Part shown: positions 1 through 6,463 of the stretch, piece by piece
Layout: the number at the start of each line of letters is the position of its first letter
How positions within the stretch are numbered: position 1 is the first letter of the stretch
Assembly (NCBI GenBank): GCA_023389275.1
Contig: JAEWEN010000087.1
Location: 1 to 6,745, forward strand
DNA: 6,745 nt
Direction of reading: 5' to 3'
DNA from: Bacillota bacterium
GTDB lineage: Bacteria > Bacillota > Clostridia > Clostridiales > Caloramatoraceae
Position numbers and translations under genes: made by a program
Notes under the pieces: model-generated
What the model was told of the DNA's origin: nothing
Databases searched by the model: none
Seen by the model: the letters and a program-made list of their open reading frames with translations, nothing else

Positions 1-2
1 TA

Positions 3-1061
3 AAAGGTGGCTCAATTATAGGAGCTATTCCTCCAATAGGTCTTGTTGGAGTTTTTATGTTTTACTGTATTGTTATAGGATGGGTTCTTAAATACTTTGC
101 ATTAAGTATTACAGGTGAAATAAATACTATAGAAACTACAAGTTACTTTAGTAATTTTTCAGGAACATCATCATCTATTCCTTGGTTTTTCCTAGCTGTA
201 CTCATAACAGTTTTAGTTGTTTGCCTTGGAATTACAAAGGGAATAGAACGTCTTAATAAATTAATAATGCCTATTTTATTTATTATATTTATTATTTTAA
301 CCGTAAAATCACTTTCACTTCCTGGTTCTATGAAAGGTGTTGAATATCTTTTAAATCCTGATTTTACATACCTTTTAAAAGCCGAAACTTGGGTAATGGC
401 ACTGGGACAAGCTTTCTTTACTGTTTCTTTAAATGGATGTGGTATGGTTGTTTATGGAAGCTATATAAATAAAAATATTAATATTCCAAGCTCTGCTTTT
501 AGTACTGCTATTTTTGATACTATAGCTGCACTACTTGCTTCATTTATGATAATGCCAGCTGTTTTTGCATTTGGACTTAATCCTGCTGCTGGACCATCAC
601 TTTTATTTATAACTGTACCAAAAATATTCCAAGAAATGAGCTATGGCGGACTTTTAAGTTTTATATTTTTCTTAAGTATTATTTTTGCTACTATATCTTC
701 ATCAGTAAATATGTTAGAAGGACCTGTTGAGGCACTTCTTTCATCTACTAAACTTAGTAGAGTAAAAGCTTCTATATTAATTGGAGTATTAGCATTTGTA
801 CTTGCACTTCCACTTACTACAAGTATGGATAGATTTGGGTCTTTCACAGACTTTGTTACTATAATAATATCTCCTATTGGGTCTTTAATTGTTGCTATAT
901 GTTTCTTCTTCTTAACAAGTAAAGAAACTGTACTAAATGATATAAATAGAAATGTAAAACATAAAGTAGGGGACTGGTTTATAATATACGGAAAATATAT
1001 ATTTACACTTGTTACTATACTAGTAGTAATACTTGGTGTAATGTACGGAGGAATTGGTTAA
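3..1061 (+). CDS. NSS-family sodium-dependent amino-acid transporter, 5' end outside the window
   Basis: This is a cytoplasmic-membrane sodium symporter of the neurotransmitter:sodium symporter (SLC6/LeuT/MhsT) family, which imports amino acids with Na+. The frame is open from base 3, giving 352 residues against about 440-450 for the bacterial family, so TM1, TM2 and the start codon are missing. The fragment begins in TM3 (YCIVIGW). About nine further hydrophobic segments follow. TM6 is recognisable near fragment residues 135-154 from GQAFFTVSL and VVYGSY. TM8 carries ATISSSVNMLEG near 230-240, the serine-rich segment that in LeuT helps form the Na2 site. The family assignment is firm, but the substrate cannot be read. 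The unwound part of TM6 reads SLNGCG where LeuT has SLGFG, which may change the substrate pocket. The gene is convergent with the sigma operon, and its promoter lies upstream of the window. Confidence 0.93.
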   Translation, partial: KGGSIIGAIPPIGLVGVFMFYCIVIGWVLKYFALSITGEINTIETTSYFSNFSGTSSSIPWFFLAVLITVLVVCLGITKGIERLNKLIMPILFIIFIILTVKSLSLPGSMKGVEYLLNPDFTYLLKAETWVMALGQAFFTVSLNGCGMVVYGSYINKNINIPSSAFSTAIFDTIAALLASFMIMPAVFAFGLNPAAGPSLLFITVPKIFQEMSYGGLLSFIFFLSIIFATISSSVNMLEGPVEALLSSTKLSRVKASILIGVLAFVLALPLTTSMDRFGSFTDFVTIIISPIGSLIVAICFFFLTSKETVLNDINRNVKHKVGDWFIIYGKYIFTLVTILVVILGVMYGGIG

Positions 1062-1080
1062 TACATTTTTATGTATTTTA
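1060..1080 (+). terminator. Weak AT-rich hairpin at the transporter stop codon
   Basis: Arms AATACAT and ATGTATT form a perfect 7-bp stem with a TTTT loop, starting inside the TAA stop codon, and are followed by TTTA. The stem has a single G-C pair and the U tract is short, so it is at best an inefficient terminator. No better hairpin lies between the transporter and the GC-rich stem near 1226. Confidence 0.3.
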
Positions 1081-1092
1081 CGACATTTTTCA

Positions 1093-1121
1093 TTGTATTT
1101 TAACCTTTGCAATAGTATAAT
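1093..1121 (+). promoter_or_regulatory. Orphan sigma-A-like promoter with leader and no evident gene
   Basis: TTGTAT (1093-1098) and TATAAT (1116-1121) are separated by 17 bases, a close match to the housekeeping promoter consensus. Downstream is a good ribosome binding site, AAAAGGAG (1131-1138), but the GTG codons that follow reach a stop within a few codons. No downstream frame gives a protein. A transcript would start near 1128 and could run about 120 nt to the GC-rich hairpin at 1226-1245. Its ribosome binding site can pair with ATTCCTTT (1167-1174). It could be a small RNA, a leader for a lost gene, or chance in AT-rich DNA. Confidence 0.35.
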
Positions 1122-1221
1122 GGAAGTATAAAAAGGAGTGAATATTGTGAATATATAAATATTTCCATTCCTTTAAACCACCAAATTTCTAACATACTAA
1201 AGATTATTTAATGTACAAAAG

Positions 1222-1245
1222 ATAAAAGGCGCCTGTTGGCGCCTT
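1222..1245 (-). terminator. Rho-independent terminator of the sigma/anti-sigma operon
   Basis: On the - strand a perfect 8-bp stem, AAGGCGCC and GGCGCCTT with loop AACA, begins two bases after the anti-sigma stop codon. It is followed by TTATCTTTTG. It is the most GC-rich short segment in an otherwise AT-rich gap and is a convincing terminator for the leftward operon. Read on the + strand the stem is followed by AATTATTTTA, so it could also slow rightward transcription, but less convincingly. Confidence 0.8.
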
Positions 1246-1247
1246 AA

Positions 1248-2300
1248 TTATTTTATACTTATTTCTTTTTTATAAAATACAGTTTCCTTATCTAGATTAT
1301 TTTTATCGTTTAATTCATAAACCTCTATATAAAGCTTTTTAGGTATTTTACCCCCTAATGCAATATACATTATATCTTTTTCCCCATTAATTCTTCTTCC
1401 TAATAAAAAGTATTCATTATCATTTTCATCTTTAATCCTAATTCTATTTCCATCATAAGTATGTGGCCTTGAATTTACACTTTCTATAATTAATTCAAAT
1501 GGAGTTAGTGATAATTTTTTAATTTCATATTCATTTTGCTTTTCATTTAAGATTATTTCTTTATTTTCAACATTAGTTACTTTAACTGGAACTTCAAAAT
1601 TCCAACTTCCTAATATTACTTGATCCTTTATTTTTTCTGGATTCCATGAATTACAAATTAATTTATTTATATTTAACTTATACTTAAATTCATTTGGTAT
1701 TTTCTCTAAATTATTTAATTCATATCTTTCAACTCCTACAAACGTATATTCATCTAAAAACTTCCCGTCTAAACCTGCAATTCCTGAATTATTAAGTTCA
1801 TACTCTGAAAAATCTACCCTTCCACTTCCTTCATATTCTAGTTGTCTCTTTTCTATTTTATTTGCTTCTTCTTTAGTTAAATCATAATCTACAGAAGGTT
1901 CATAATCATATTTTATATACTTAAAAGGGATTTTACTTTCTACTTTAAATGAAACACTTAAATACCTTCCATCACATATAACCTCAGATAGTGTAATATC
2001 AACACCTTCACTAGAAACTGTTTTATTAATAACGGTTGCATAGTTTGAATATTCCCCTGGGTATTCAATTTTATTTTGTACAGCTTCAAAAGCACTTTTT
2101 AATACAGGAATCTTACTTGCAATTACTGGATTAAATGCACCAATAATCACTACACCTATTATTCCTGCTGCAACTGATGAAACTATTTTTTTCTTTGTTT
2201 TTCTTTTTTGTTTATTTAATTTTTCTTCTGCTTTGTTTATTCCTTTATTTATAAAGTCATCTATATTATCTGGAACTTTTATACTATCTAAATTATTCAT
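1248..2300 (-). CDS. DUF4179-domain membrane protein, probable anti-sigma factor
   Basis: This is a 350-residue single-pass membrane protein that probably binds the sigma factor encoded just upstream and holds it inactive at the membrane. Residues 1-40 are a short charged cytoplasmic segment, very lysine-rich before the membrane (KLNKQKRKTKKK). Residues about 40-61 form one hydrophobic helix (IVSSVAAGIIGVVIIGAF). The segment KIPVLKSAFEAVQ that follows, and the roughly 290-residue hydrophilic extracellular part, match the layout of DUF4179 proteins, which often sit next to ECF sigma genes. The ATG lies inside the last codons of the sigma gene (8-base overlap ATGAATAA), preceded by GGGAGG at 9 bases, which suggests translational coupling. 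The anti-sigma role is inferred from gene order and topology; no classical zinc-binding anti-sigma motif is visible. The signal sensed is unknown. Confidence 0.85.
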   Translation of the reverse strand: MNNLDSIKVPDNIDDFINKGINKAEEKLNKQKRKTKKKIVSSVAAGIIGVVIIGAFNPVIASKIPVLKSAFEAVQNKIEYPGEYSNYATVINKTVSSEGVDITLSEVICDGRYLSVSFKVESKIPFKYIKYDYEPSVDYDLTKEEANKIEKRQLEYEGSGRVDFSEYELNNSGIAGLDGKFLDEYTFVGVERYELNNLEKIPNEFKYKLNINKLICNSWNPEKIKDQVILGSWNFEVPVKVTNVENKEIILNEKQNEYEIKKLSLTPFELIIESVNSRPHTYDGNRIRIKDENDNEYFLLGRRINGEKDIMYIALGGKIPKKLYIEVYELNDKNNLDKETVFYKKEISIK

Positions 2301-2862
2301 TTAAATAACCCTCCCTTAATATATTTTTAAGGTCTTTTTTAGCTCTAGTTAAATATGTTTTAACTGTTCCCTCTGGAATTTCCATAACATTTGCTATATC
2401 TTTTATTTTAAGGTCACTAAAGTATTTCATTATTATTACTGTTTTATAGTCTTCCTTTAAAATATCTATTGCATTGTAAAGATCTATTTTTTCCTCTAAA
2501 TTACTACTTTCACTTATCCCTTTTATATTTTTTTCTTCTATAAAAACTGTTTTATTTTTAAGCTTTATATAATCACTTGCTACATTTATAAGTATTTTTG
2601 TTATCCATGTTTTAAAAAATTCTGCTTTATTTAGTTTATTGATATTTAAAAATCCTCTATAAGCCACCTCTTGTACAATTTCAAGAGCATCTTCTTCATT
2701 TTTAACATATAAATATGCCATTTTATAAAGATAGCTTTTCTCCTGTTTTATTAAAAAACCAAAACACTCTTTATCGCCTTTTATAGCATTTTCTATTATT
2801 ATTTCTTCATTTAATTTTTTTCTTTTTAAAATCTCATCACCTAAGCTAACTGCTGTATTCAA
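2293..2862 (-). CDS. ECF (group 4) RNA polymerase sigma factor
   Basis: This alternative sigma factor directs RNA polymerase to a small stress or envelope regulon. Its 189 residues are typical for the ECF group. Region 2 spans about 33-100, with the core-binding and -10 recognition helices (DALEIVQEVAYRGF at 58-71, then FFKTWITKILINVASDYIK). A linker runs about 101-121. Region 4 spans about 122-184, with the -35-recognising helix-turn-helix at about 150-177 (KIKDIANVMEIPEGTVKTYL). There is no region 1 or 3. The start is TTG at 2862, supported by AGGAGGGAG placed 4 bases upstream and by the absence of an in-frame ATG before codon 48. It is first in a two-gene operon and overlaps the DUF4179 gene. 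The promoter upstream suggests that it activates its own transcription. The specific sigma subfamily cannot be named with confidence. Confidence 0.93.
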   Translation of the reverse strand: MNTAVSLGDEILKRKKLNEEIIIENAIKGDKECFGFLIKQEKSYLYKMAYLYVKNEEDALEIVQEVAYRGFLNINKLNKAEFFKTWITKILINVASDYIKLKNKTVFIEEKNIKGISESSNLEEKIDLYNAIDILKEDYKTVIIMKYFSDLKIKDIANVMEIPEGTVKTYLTRAKKDLKNILREGYLNE

Positions 2863-2892
2863 ATATCTCCCTCCTCTACCTTCTATATATTA

Positions 2893-2919
2893 GTCGTTTA
2901 AAGAGTATAAAAAGTTTCA
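2893..2919 (-). promoter_or_regulatory. Predicted ECF-type autoregulatory promoter of the sigma operon
   Basis: On the - strand TGAAAC (2919-2914) is followed after exactly 17 bases by CGAC (2896-2893). This matches the TGAAAC/TGTAAC -35 and CGTC/CGAC -10 elements known for Bacillus subtilis ECF factors such as SigX, SigM and SigW. Transcription would begin near 2887, giving a leader of about 25 nt that just includes the AGGAGGG ribosome binding site before the TTG start. Position and spacing fit self-activation by the encoded sigma factor. Confidence 0.65.
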
Positions 2920-2931
2920 AGTTTTTTACAA
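2904..2931 (-). promoter_or_regulatory. Overlapping sigma-A-like promoter of the sigma operon
   Basis: On the - strand TTGTAA (2931-2926) and TATACT (2909-2904) are separated by 16 bases, a fair housekeeping promoter. It shares DNA with the ECF promoter, so the two polymerase forms could not bind at once. It would supply a basal level of sigma and anti-sigma. In AT-rich DNA such matches arise by chance, so this call is weaker than the ECF one. Confidence 0.4.
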
Positions 2932-2934
2932 ATA

Positions 2935-2976
2935 AAAAAATACCTTTAAGTTTATATAAACTTAAAGGTATTTTTT
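2935..2976 (-). terminator. Long hairpin terminator after the FUSC gene
   Basis: Near-perfect 42-base inverted repeat. The arms 2939-2954 and 2957-2972 are fully complementary (AATACCTTTAAGTTTA and its partner), extended on both sides by A and T runs. It begins directly after the TAG stop of the FUSC gene and is followed on the - strand by a seven-T run. It insulates the sigma operon promoters from leftward read-through. The symmetric A/T flanks would let it work in either direction, but no + strand gene needs it. Confidence 0.88.
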
Positions 2977-4755
2977 CTACTTTTTATTTTTACTGTGAAC
3001 ACCTAAGTATTCATCATAAAGATCATTTACTTTTATTCTATTGTTTTCTATTATCTCTTCTATTTTTTCCTTACTTTCTTTAGATTCAATAGCTGCATTT
3101 CTATAAAGTCTATCTTCAATTAAACTTACTTGCATAACAAGATTTCTCATGTATTGTATATTTCCTTGTCCTTTTGATGCAAGATCTATTTGATTATCTA
3201 TTTCTTCAAATATTCCATCATACATTTTCATAAGTTTTTTACTTGAATCTTGTATGTTATAAGGAAGTATAAATTTATTTGCAGCAAATCCAATTACTAC
3301 ACCTATTGTAACTAATAAAATTCTTATTAAAGAAAGTTCTATAGGTTCTCCTACAGCAGCTGCAACTCCAAGTGCAGATATTGTTGTAAATATCATTTGT
3401 CTATCATATGTTTTCATATATGAGCCTAGATATCCAGCCATAAGAACCATCATACTTCTTCCTGTAGAATTAGTAACTATAGAAAATAGTACCATAAATA
3501 CTAAAACTCCTATAAGGGTTCCTTTCATTCTGTTAACAGACTTTAATTTTGCATCTTGATAGTATGGTTGAATTATAGAAAGTAAGGTATATACTAGCCA
3601 CTTTCCATCTTGTATATTAAAATACTTTACTACAAAATAACCTATAGTTATTAAAAGTGCACATCTAAAAGCATAGGAAAATTTAAGTGAATTAATGTTA
3701 AAGTCTTTAAATAGTGTATATCTTGTTTTAAAGTTATCTGGTATACTAGTTTTTCTAATTATCTTTCTATATTCTTTAGGATTTGCATAAGCAGCTTCTC
3801 TTAAATTATGTTCTAAAAAATCTAGATTCTCTATTATTTCTCTTAGATTTTCAGATGATATTTTAGAAACCTTAATATTATTTTCCTTTTTATATATGTT
3901 TATTGTTTTTCTAATTTTATCTATTTCTTTTATAAGCTTTTCTTTATTATTTTGTGTATCTACAAGTCCATTAAAACACTCTTTAATAAATAATAAAAAT
4001 TCTTTATCATTTTTATCTATAGATTTTTCATCTTTTAAATCCATACTAACTCTTGTTAATAATATACTAAATCTTTCAAGGGCTATAGATACATTAAGCA
4101 TTATTTTAGCTTCTAAAGCTGTATGAAAATTTGAATGTTTACTATCGAATGCAGCTTTTTTAACTGTTTTTATTCTTGATACTATAGACTTATCTAAATC
4201 CTCACTATTTTCCTCTGCATATTCTAAGTTTATTATTTTATTTATTTTTTCATTTAAACTTAAAATTACTCCTGGAAAAATTCCATCAGTTATTTTTTTA
4301 AGTCTACGTCTATTAAATATTAACTGATAACCTACAATTATAAATGCTCCTGATGCAAGTGCTAAAAGCCTTATTGGTAGTCTATCTATAGTTATAGGGA
4401 CATAAAGTATAAATACATATTGAAGACCAAAAGCTATATACATAGGTGCTTTTAAGTCATGGGTAAATAAATATCCTGAAACAAAAATACATATAAATGT
4501 TAGTATTGAACCTAGTATAATATTTTCTTGAGCAATATATGCTGAGATACCTTGTGTAAGATTAACTGCTAAAAACACTAATAAATAATTTAATTTATTT
4601 GTTGTAAGATCTCTTTCCAAAAACATTAAAGTAGCAGTAACAACTGTAACACCTATTAGTGTATTTTCAGGACCGAATATTGCTTGGAATAAAATAATAC
4701 ATGCTACAATGCATATAAACATTTTGGTTTTTTCTAATATAGTTTTCCTACTCAA
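2977..4755 (-). CDS. FUSC-family integral membrane protein, putative aromatic-acid-exporter type
   Basis: This 592-residue membrane protein has the duplicated layout of the fusaric-acid-resistance (FUSC/ArAE) superfamily. An N-terminal set of about six membrane segments (residues 11-147) is followed by a long charged, partly coiled cytoplasmic region (about 150-355). A second set of about six segments spans about 357-499, with a soluble helical tail to 592. The second half carries the hallmark run: KWLVYTLLSIIQP near 385-397, then R409-M-K-G-T413-L-I-G416, the RxxGTxxG signature, at the start of a membrane helix. Relatives export aromatic acids or related small molecules, but this substrate is not known. 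The start is TTG at 4755. A stop codon lies two codons upstream, AGGATG gives a modest ribosome binding site, and the next in-frame ATG (codon 12) has none. The gene has its own downstream terminator, with a 97-base gap to the methyltransferase gene upstream. Confidence 0.87.
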   Translation of the reverse strand: MSRKTILEKTKMFICIVACIILFQAIFGPENTLIGVTVVTATLMFLERDLTTNKLNYLLVFLAVNLTQGISAYIAQENIILGSILTFICIFVSGYLFTHDLKAPMYIAFGLQYVFILYVPITIDRLPIRLLALASGAFIIVGYQLIFNRRRLKKITDGIFPGVILSLNEKINKIINLEYAEENSEDLDKSIVSRIKTVKKAAFDSKHSNFHTALEAKIMLNVSIALERFSILLTRVSMDLKDEKSIDKNDKEFLLFIKECFNGLVDTQNNKEKLIKEIDKIRKTINIYKKENNIKVSKISSENLREIIENLDFLEHNLREAAYANPKEYRKIIRKTSIPDNFKTRYTLFKDFNINSLKFSYAFRCALLITIGYFVVKYFNIQDGKWLVYTLLSIIQPYYQDAKLKSVNRMKGTLIGVLVFMVLFSIVTNSTGRSMMVLMAGYLGSYMKTYDRQMIFTTISALGVAAAVGEPIELSLIRILLVTIGVVIGFAANKFILPYNIQDSSKKLMKMYDGIFEEIDNQIDLASKGQGNIQYMRNLVMQVSLIEDRLYRNAAIESKESKEKIEEIIENNRIKVNDLYDEYLGVHSKNKK

Positions 4756-4821
4756 TTTTCATCCTACCTTTACTAATAAACTAAAACATATACCAGATCT
4801 AATTTTAGGTATAGGAACAAT

Positions 4822-4848
4822 ATTATACTTAACTTAAGGTAAAATCAA
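4822..4848 (-). promoter_or_regulatory. Possible promoter of the FUSC gene
   Basis: On the - strand TTGATT (4848-4843) and an exact TATAAT (4827-4822) are only 15 bases apart, shorter than ideal. It lies 67 bases before the TTG start, in the gap after the methyltransferase stop. The same gap holds a weak hairpin (TATACC and GGTATA, 4789-4813, with a 13-base loop) before a T-rich stretch. With no firm terminator after the methyltransferase gene, read-through into FUSC is also possible. Confidence 0.3.
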
Positions 4849-4852
4849 TATA

Positions 4853-5782
4853 TTATATACAAATTCCTATATATCTTTTAAATTTCCCCTTATTAATAGT
4901 AGCTTTTTGTAAAATTTTAAATCCAGCTTTATTTATCATATTATCCATTTCTTCATAGGATATAATAATCATTTTATCTGATATTTTTCTAGCTGTTTTT
5001 ATAATATTTAACTGCTCCTCCTCTGTAATAGGGTTAAAAAGTCCATAAGGTATATCTATAATAGAGGCATCAAATTTTTCATTAATATCGTGCATATCTC
5101 CTATTGTAACTACATCCTCATAGTCAAAAAACTTAAGATTAGTTTTTGCCCTCTCTCCTATCATAGGATTTATCTCATATCCTTTTATATTATACCCAAG
5201 TGCTACTCCTTCAATTAAAACAGTACCTACTCCACAACAAGGATCTACTAATTTAGGATTTTCCATGTTTGATGCTGCTATATTTATAAGACTTCTAGCT
5301 AACCTATAATTAAGACTATTTGAATATGTACAAGGTTTTTTATCATGTATATTCCAATTATTATTATGATTCTTTAACTTTCCAAATATCCATTTATTAT
5401 TAAGTTTTATAAATCCAAACTCTATTTTAGGATTATAAATATCAGCTTCTCCATTAATACTCATTCCTATTTTTTTAATTATTTCTAAACGCTTTTCATA
5501 TTCTATATTGTCTCCACCTTTTACATAACTTACTTTAAAATCTTCGTAAGCTAGATTTTCACTTTTTATTTTATTTATTAAATCATTAAATGAATCCTCT
5601 ACATAAATAAATGAAAGTCTTTGTTTTATAAAAGGACTTTTACTTGGATCTATTTTCTTATTTGAAATTATGTACTTATCCACAGGCTCTTTTTCAAAAA
5701 TACATTTTAATTCTAATTTACATAAACTCTCTTCATCCACAGAATATTTAATGTTATACAGATAGTTATCCACATTATTCAC
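4853..5782 (-). CDS. THUMP/TrmG10-like SAM-dependent RNA N2-guanine methyltransferase family protein
   Basis: Cytoplasmic methyltransferase of 309 residues, most likely acting on tRNA or rRNA guanine N2. The N-terminal part (about 1-150) resembles a THUMP-type RNA-binding region: FKVSYVKGG near 82-90, then IGMSINGEADIYNPKIEFG. The Rossmann catalytic part starts at the substrate-side motif SLNYRLARSLINIA (156-169). SAM-binding motif I is D180-PCCGVGT, acidic motif II is GYEIN (201-205), and the catalytic loop is D243-I-P-Y-G. The last is a variant of the DPPYG found in TrmG10/Trm11/UPF0020 enzymes. The start is uncertain. GTG at 5782 lies only 2 bases after AAAAAAGG, while GTG three codons later (5773) lies 11 bases after it; neither spacing is ideal. 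An extended -10 promoter and a cluster of DnaA boxes cover its 5' end. The exact RNA target is not known. Confidence 0.85.
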   Translation of the reverse strand: MNNVDNYLYNIKYSVDEESLCKLELKCIFEKEPVDKYIISNKKIDPSKSPFIKQRLSFIYVEDSFNDLINKIKSENLAYEDFKVSYVKGGDNIEYEKRLEIIKKIGMSINGEADIYNPKIEFGFIKLNNKWIFGKLKNHNNNWNIHDKKPCTYSNSLNYRLARSLINIAASNMENPKLVDPCCGVGTVLIEGVALGYNIKGYEINPMIGERAKTNLKFFDYEDVVTIGDMHDINEKFDASIIDIPYGLFNPITEEEQLNIIKTARKISDKMIIISYEEMDNMINKAGFKILQKATINKGKFKRYIGICI

Positions 5783-5783
5783 A
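5676..5783 (+). promoter_or_regulatory. Cluster of DnaA boxes over the methyltransferase start
   Basis: Three exact matches to TTATNCACA lie on the + strand: TTATCCACA at 5676-5684, TTATCCACA at 5766-5774 and TTATTCACA at 5775-5783. The last two are directly abutting. Two one-mismatch boxes in the same orientation lie between them: TCATCCACA at 5733-5741 and TTATACAGA at 5754-5762. I found no other exact box in the window, and at this base composition fewer than one is expected by chance. The cluster covers the GTG start and first 36 codons. It could be a DnaA-titrating cluster of the kind known in Bacillus subtilis, or a DnaA control site for the methyltransferase gene. No AT-rich unwinding element or dnaA/dnaN neighbour suggests an origin. 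Confidence 0.5.
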
Positions 5784-5811
5784 ACCTTTTTTAAATTTTT
5801 ATAATAAAAGT

Positions 5812-5820
5812 ATTATACCA
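5812..5820 (-). promoter_or_regulatory. Extended -10 promoter of the methyltransferase gene
   Basis: On the - strand TGGTATAAT gives an exact -10 hexamer with the TGn extension. No good -35 hexamer lies 16-18 bases upstream, where the htrA terminator sits, as is usual for extended -10 promoters. Transcription would start near 5805, leaving a leader of about 23 nt that contains AAAAAAGG before the GTG start. Confidence 0.5.
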
Positions 5821-5821
5821 A

Positions 5822-5852
5822 AATAAAAAAGAAGCTACTTTAAAGTAACTTC
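5822..5852 (-). terminator. Terminator overlapping the end of the htrA fragment
   Basis: On the - strand GAAGTTACTTT and AAAGTAGCTTC form an 11-bp stem in RNA, including one G-U pair, followed at once by TTTTTTATTTT. The hairpin includes the last five codons and the TAG stop of the htrA reading frame. On the + strand the same position would be a C-A mismatch, so the structure favours leftward transcription. It separates htrA from the methyltransferase gene. Confidence 0.8.
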
Positions 5853-6419
5853 AATTTCTTTTATTTCATTTAATTTATTTTTTATTTTTAAAGTAATAAT
5901 ATCTCCTACCACTTTATTATAAATAGATTCTTTAAATTCTACTGTTGTATTAACCGCTAATCCATTTACACTAAGTATAGTATCTCCTTCAACTATACCA
6001 GCTTCTTTAGAAGGTCCTGTTTTATCAACTTTAACTATATATATACCCTCAGTTATATTAACGTCATAGTATCCTGCAACCTCTTTATCAAGTGCTGTTA
6101 TTCCTATGTAAGGAGCCTTAAAACTTCCTGTTTCTTTTATACTACTTATAATGGGTTTTACTATATTTATAGGAACTGCAAATCCTATACCTTCTGCTGT
6201 AGAAACCTTAGCAGTGTTAATTCCTACAACTTCTCCTTTTATATTAACTAAAGGACCTCCACTATTTCCTGGATTTATTGATGCATCTGTTTGAATCAAA
6301 TCTTCCATAAATATTCCTTTTTCAATTTCAAGAGTTCTGTTTACAGCACTTATTATCCCTGATGTAACAGTTCTTTGAAAACTAAGGCCTAGTGGATTTC
6401 CTATTGCTATAGCAGGCTC
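5835..6419 (-). pseudogene. HtrA/DegP-type serine protease, 3' fragment interrupted by a mobile element
   Basis: This is the C-terminal 194 residues of a membrane-associated quality-control protease; full clostridial homologues are roughly 370-400. The fragment starts at EPAIAIGNPLGLSFQRTVTSG, which in intact HtrA lies between the catalytic Asp and Ser. It contains the catalytic serine in GNSGGP (Ser53 of the fragment), the second protease barrel ending IGFAVPI, and a full PDZ domain from about 103 to 194. The membrane anchor and the catalytic His and Asp are absent. Upstream of Glu1 the frame continues only nine more codons to a stop at 6447-6449, and those codons do not look like HtrA. The first ATG (6308) has AAAAAGGA 6 bases before it, but starting there would lose still more of the protease domain. 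Either this is a dead gene, or the coding parts are rejoined at RNA level if the element is a splicing IStron. The 5' half lies beyond the window. Confidence 0.82.
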
Positions 6420-6463
6420 TGGTTCTAAAAATATATACAGATGTACTTAATTTTAGATATTTC

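Noticed and set aside
641..847. Open frame of 68 codons on the - strand
   Set aside because: It lies wholly inside the transporter gene on the opposite strand, has no ribosome binding site pattern or recognisable domain, and the transporter frame is clearly the real one.
3896..4126. Open frame of 76 codons on the + strand, hydrophobic
   Set aside because: It is the antisense shadow of the charged cytoplasmic region of the FUSC protein. Its Leu/Ser/Phe-rich composition simply mirrors Lys/Glu/Asn codons.
4789..4813. Terminator after the methyltransferase gene
   Set aside because: The stem is only 6 bp with a 13-base loop, and the following T-rich stretch is interrupted; it is too weak to list as a feature.
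5676..5783. Replication origin
   Set aside because: There are DnaA boxes, but no dnaA, dnaN or other origin-linked gene, no clear unwinding element, and the boxes lie in coding sequence. A DnaA-binding cluster is the more modest reading.
6306..6330. ATG at 6308 with AAAAAGGA upstream as a genuine start for a short protease
   Set aside because: Reading-frame homology to HtrA continues 37 codons upstream, and the SD-like bases encode conserved residues (EIEKGIF). A product from here would lack the catalytic His and Asp, so an internal start is probably coincidental.
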